Positions 5,891 to 6,167 of a stretch of DNA of 6,167 bases are shown piece after piece. The notes below the pieces were generated by a model. It saw only the letters and a program-made list of their open reading frames with translations. It had not been told where the DNA came from and did not search any database. How positions within the stretch are numbered: the stretch's first letter is position 1; each line of letters starts with the position of its first letter. A program made the position numbers and the translations under genes. Source of the stretch: Planctomycetota bacterium (GTDB taxonomy: Bacteria > Planctomycetota > B129-G9); contig QNCA01000094.1 of NCBI GenBank assembly GCA_003644325.1, positions 1-6,167 on the forward strand, given 5' to 3'.

Positions 5891-6063
5891 AACTCAAGTT
5901 GACTGACTTTTTCTGGATGATGGTGGGTGCTTGATTATAATCTGCTGTTTCACGACACGTTACGGTGACAGTCACCAATCTGCGATCCGTTCCGACAAGG
6001 GCGGAGCGGCTCCGTAATTGGTGACAGTCACCGAGGTTAACAAGAACTCAGTCAACTTGAGTT
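5891..6063. repeat. Nested inverted repeat: divergent long and short composite units in the fliF leader
   Basis: The outer arms are the box read on the minus strand (5891-5906) and on the plus strand (6048-6063), a perfect 16-bp inverted repeat. The inner arms are CGGTGACAGTCACCAAT (5963-5979) and ATTGGTGACAGTCACCG (6017-6033), inverted over 17 bp except for the central base. Box-to-palindrome distances are 70 nt on the left and 28 nt on the right, the same two spacings as in the tandem element between kinase and regulator. No reading frame is carried inside, so any movement would need a transposase encoded elsewhere. Confidence 0.85.
5987..6009 (+). other. Hairpin at the centre of the fliF-leader inverted repeat
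   Basis: CCGTTCCG and CGGAGCGG pair over 8 bp with one G-U, around a 7-nt loop. It sits symmetrically inside the inverted palindrome pair (7 nt unpaired on each side), so the whole of 5963-6033 can fold as one long stem. Confidence 0.6.
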
Positions 6064-6080
6064 TCAAGGACGGGACTGTC

Positions 6081-6102
6081 GGCCGCCGTTACGGGGGCGG
6101 CC
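6081..6102 (+). other. GC-rich hairpin upstream of fliF
   Basis: GGCCGCC (6081-6087) and GGCGGCC (6096-6102) pair perfectly around an 8-nt loop, 19 nt before the fliF Shine-Dalgarno. No T-run follows, so it is not a standard terminator. It may affect translation or transcript stability. Confidence 0.5.
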
Positions 6103-6120
6103 CCTTGCCCGCAACCGAGA

Positions 6121-6130
6121 GAGAGAGGGG
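6121..6130 (+). promoter_or_regulatory. Ribosome binding site of the probable fliF
   Basis: GAGAGAGGGG lies 4 nt before the ATG at 6135. It is identical in sequence and spacing to the site of the sigma-54 activator gene. Confidence 0.75.
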
Positions 6131-6134
6131 CGTT

Positions 6135-6167
6135 ATGAAATTCAAGGAAGCGCTGGCGCAGTTCGTG
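6135..6167 (+). CDS. fliF: Start of next gene, probably fliF (MS-ring protein), cut by the window end
   Basis: Only 11 codons are visible (M-K-F-K-E-A-L-A-Q-F-V). A strong purine-rich Shine-Dalgarno (GAGAGAGGGG, 6121-6130) lies 4 nt before the ATG. The short amphipathic start resembles the cytoplasmic lead of FliF proteins, and fliF is by far the commonest gene after fliE. The identity is therefore mostly inferred from gene order. A long frame with two membrane spans should follow if this is right. Confidence 0.6.
   Translation, partial: MKFKEALAQFV

Noticed and set aside
5899..5911. Rho-independent terminator ending in the TTTTT run after the minus-strand box
   Set aside because: The preceding box has at most a 4-bp stem around one base and cannot form a stable terminator hairpin.
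5936..5941. TATAAT as a sigma-70 -10 box for fliF
   Set aside because: No -35 hexamer lies at 16-18 nt (TTGACT is 31 nt upstream), and it falls in the variable middle of the long repeat unit.

Overview
The window is part of a flagellar gene cluster. All complete genes are on the + strand, and GC content is high. The order is: the end of a TPR-like helical protein, a FliT/FlgN-type export-chaperone candidate, a soluble NtrB/FlgS-like histidine kinase, an NtrC/FlrC-like sigma-54 activator, flgB, flgC, fliE, and the first codons of what is probably fliF. The flgB-flgC-fliE-(fliF) order is the classic proximal rod / MS-ring block. A two-component pair with an intact GAFTGA loop beside it points to sigma-54-controlled (class II/III type) flagellar expression. 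Nothing here fixes the taxonomy. The layout, GC content and dispersed palindromes would fit a deep-branching Gram-negative bacterium (deltaproteobacterial, PVC or related candidate phyla), but that is inference only.

Region by region. Positions 1-1802 hold the TPR-like gene, which is open to the left edge, and the chaperone candidate, which has a strong Shine-Dalgarno. The kinase (1799-2683) overlaps the chaperone by 4 nt, so these genes are probably translated together. The regulator (2830-4206) would normally be coupled to its kinase, but a 146-nt gap filled with repeats separates them. A 325-nt gap (4207-4531) then carries a convincing sigma-54 promoter (GG-N10-GC, 4348-4363) and a structured leader before flgB. 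flgB, flgC and fliE follow with short gaps. A 330-nt gap (5805-6134) with a weaker sigma-54 candidate and a nested inverted repeat precedes fliF.

The most unusual content is in the three larger intergenic gaps, not in the genes. A 13-bp odd palindrome, GGTGAC-N-GTCACC, occurs six times (two copies with one mismatch), with a pair in every large gap. A second near-palindrome, TCAGTCAACTTGAGT, occurs four times. In two gaps the two motifs combine into composite units with only two spacings, 'long' (69/70 nt) and 'short' (28/28 nt). Each of these gaps has one long and one short unit, tandem in the first and divergent in the other. In the flgB and fliF leaders the palindromes form inward-facing inverted pairs around GC-rich hairpins. 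One palindrome supplies the kinase stop codon. Another covers the predicted transcription start of the flgB sigma-54 promoter. This looks like a REP/BIME-like dispersed repeat family that has settled in, and may have been co-opted by, the flagellar regulatory regions. A role as regulator operators is the main alternative.
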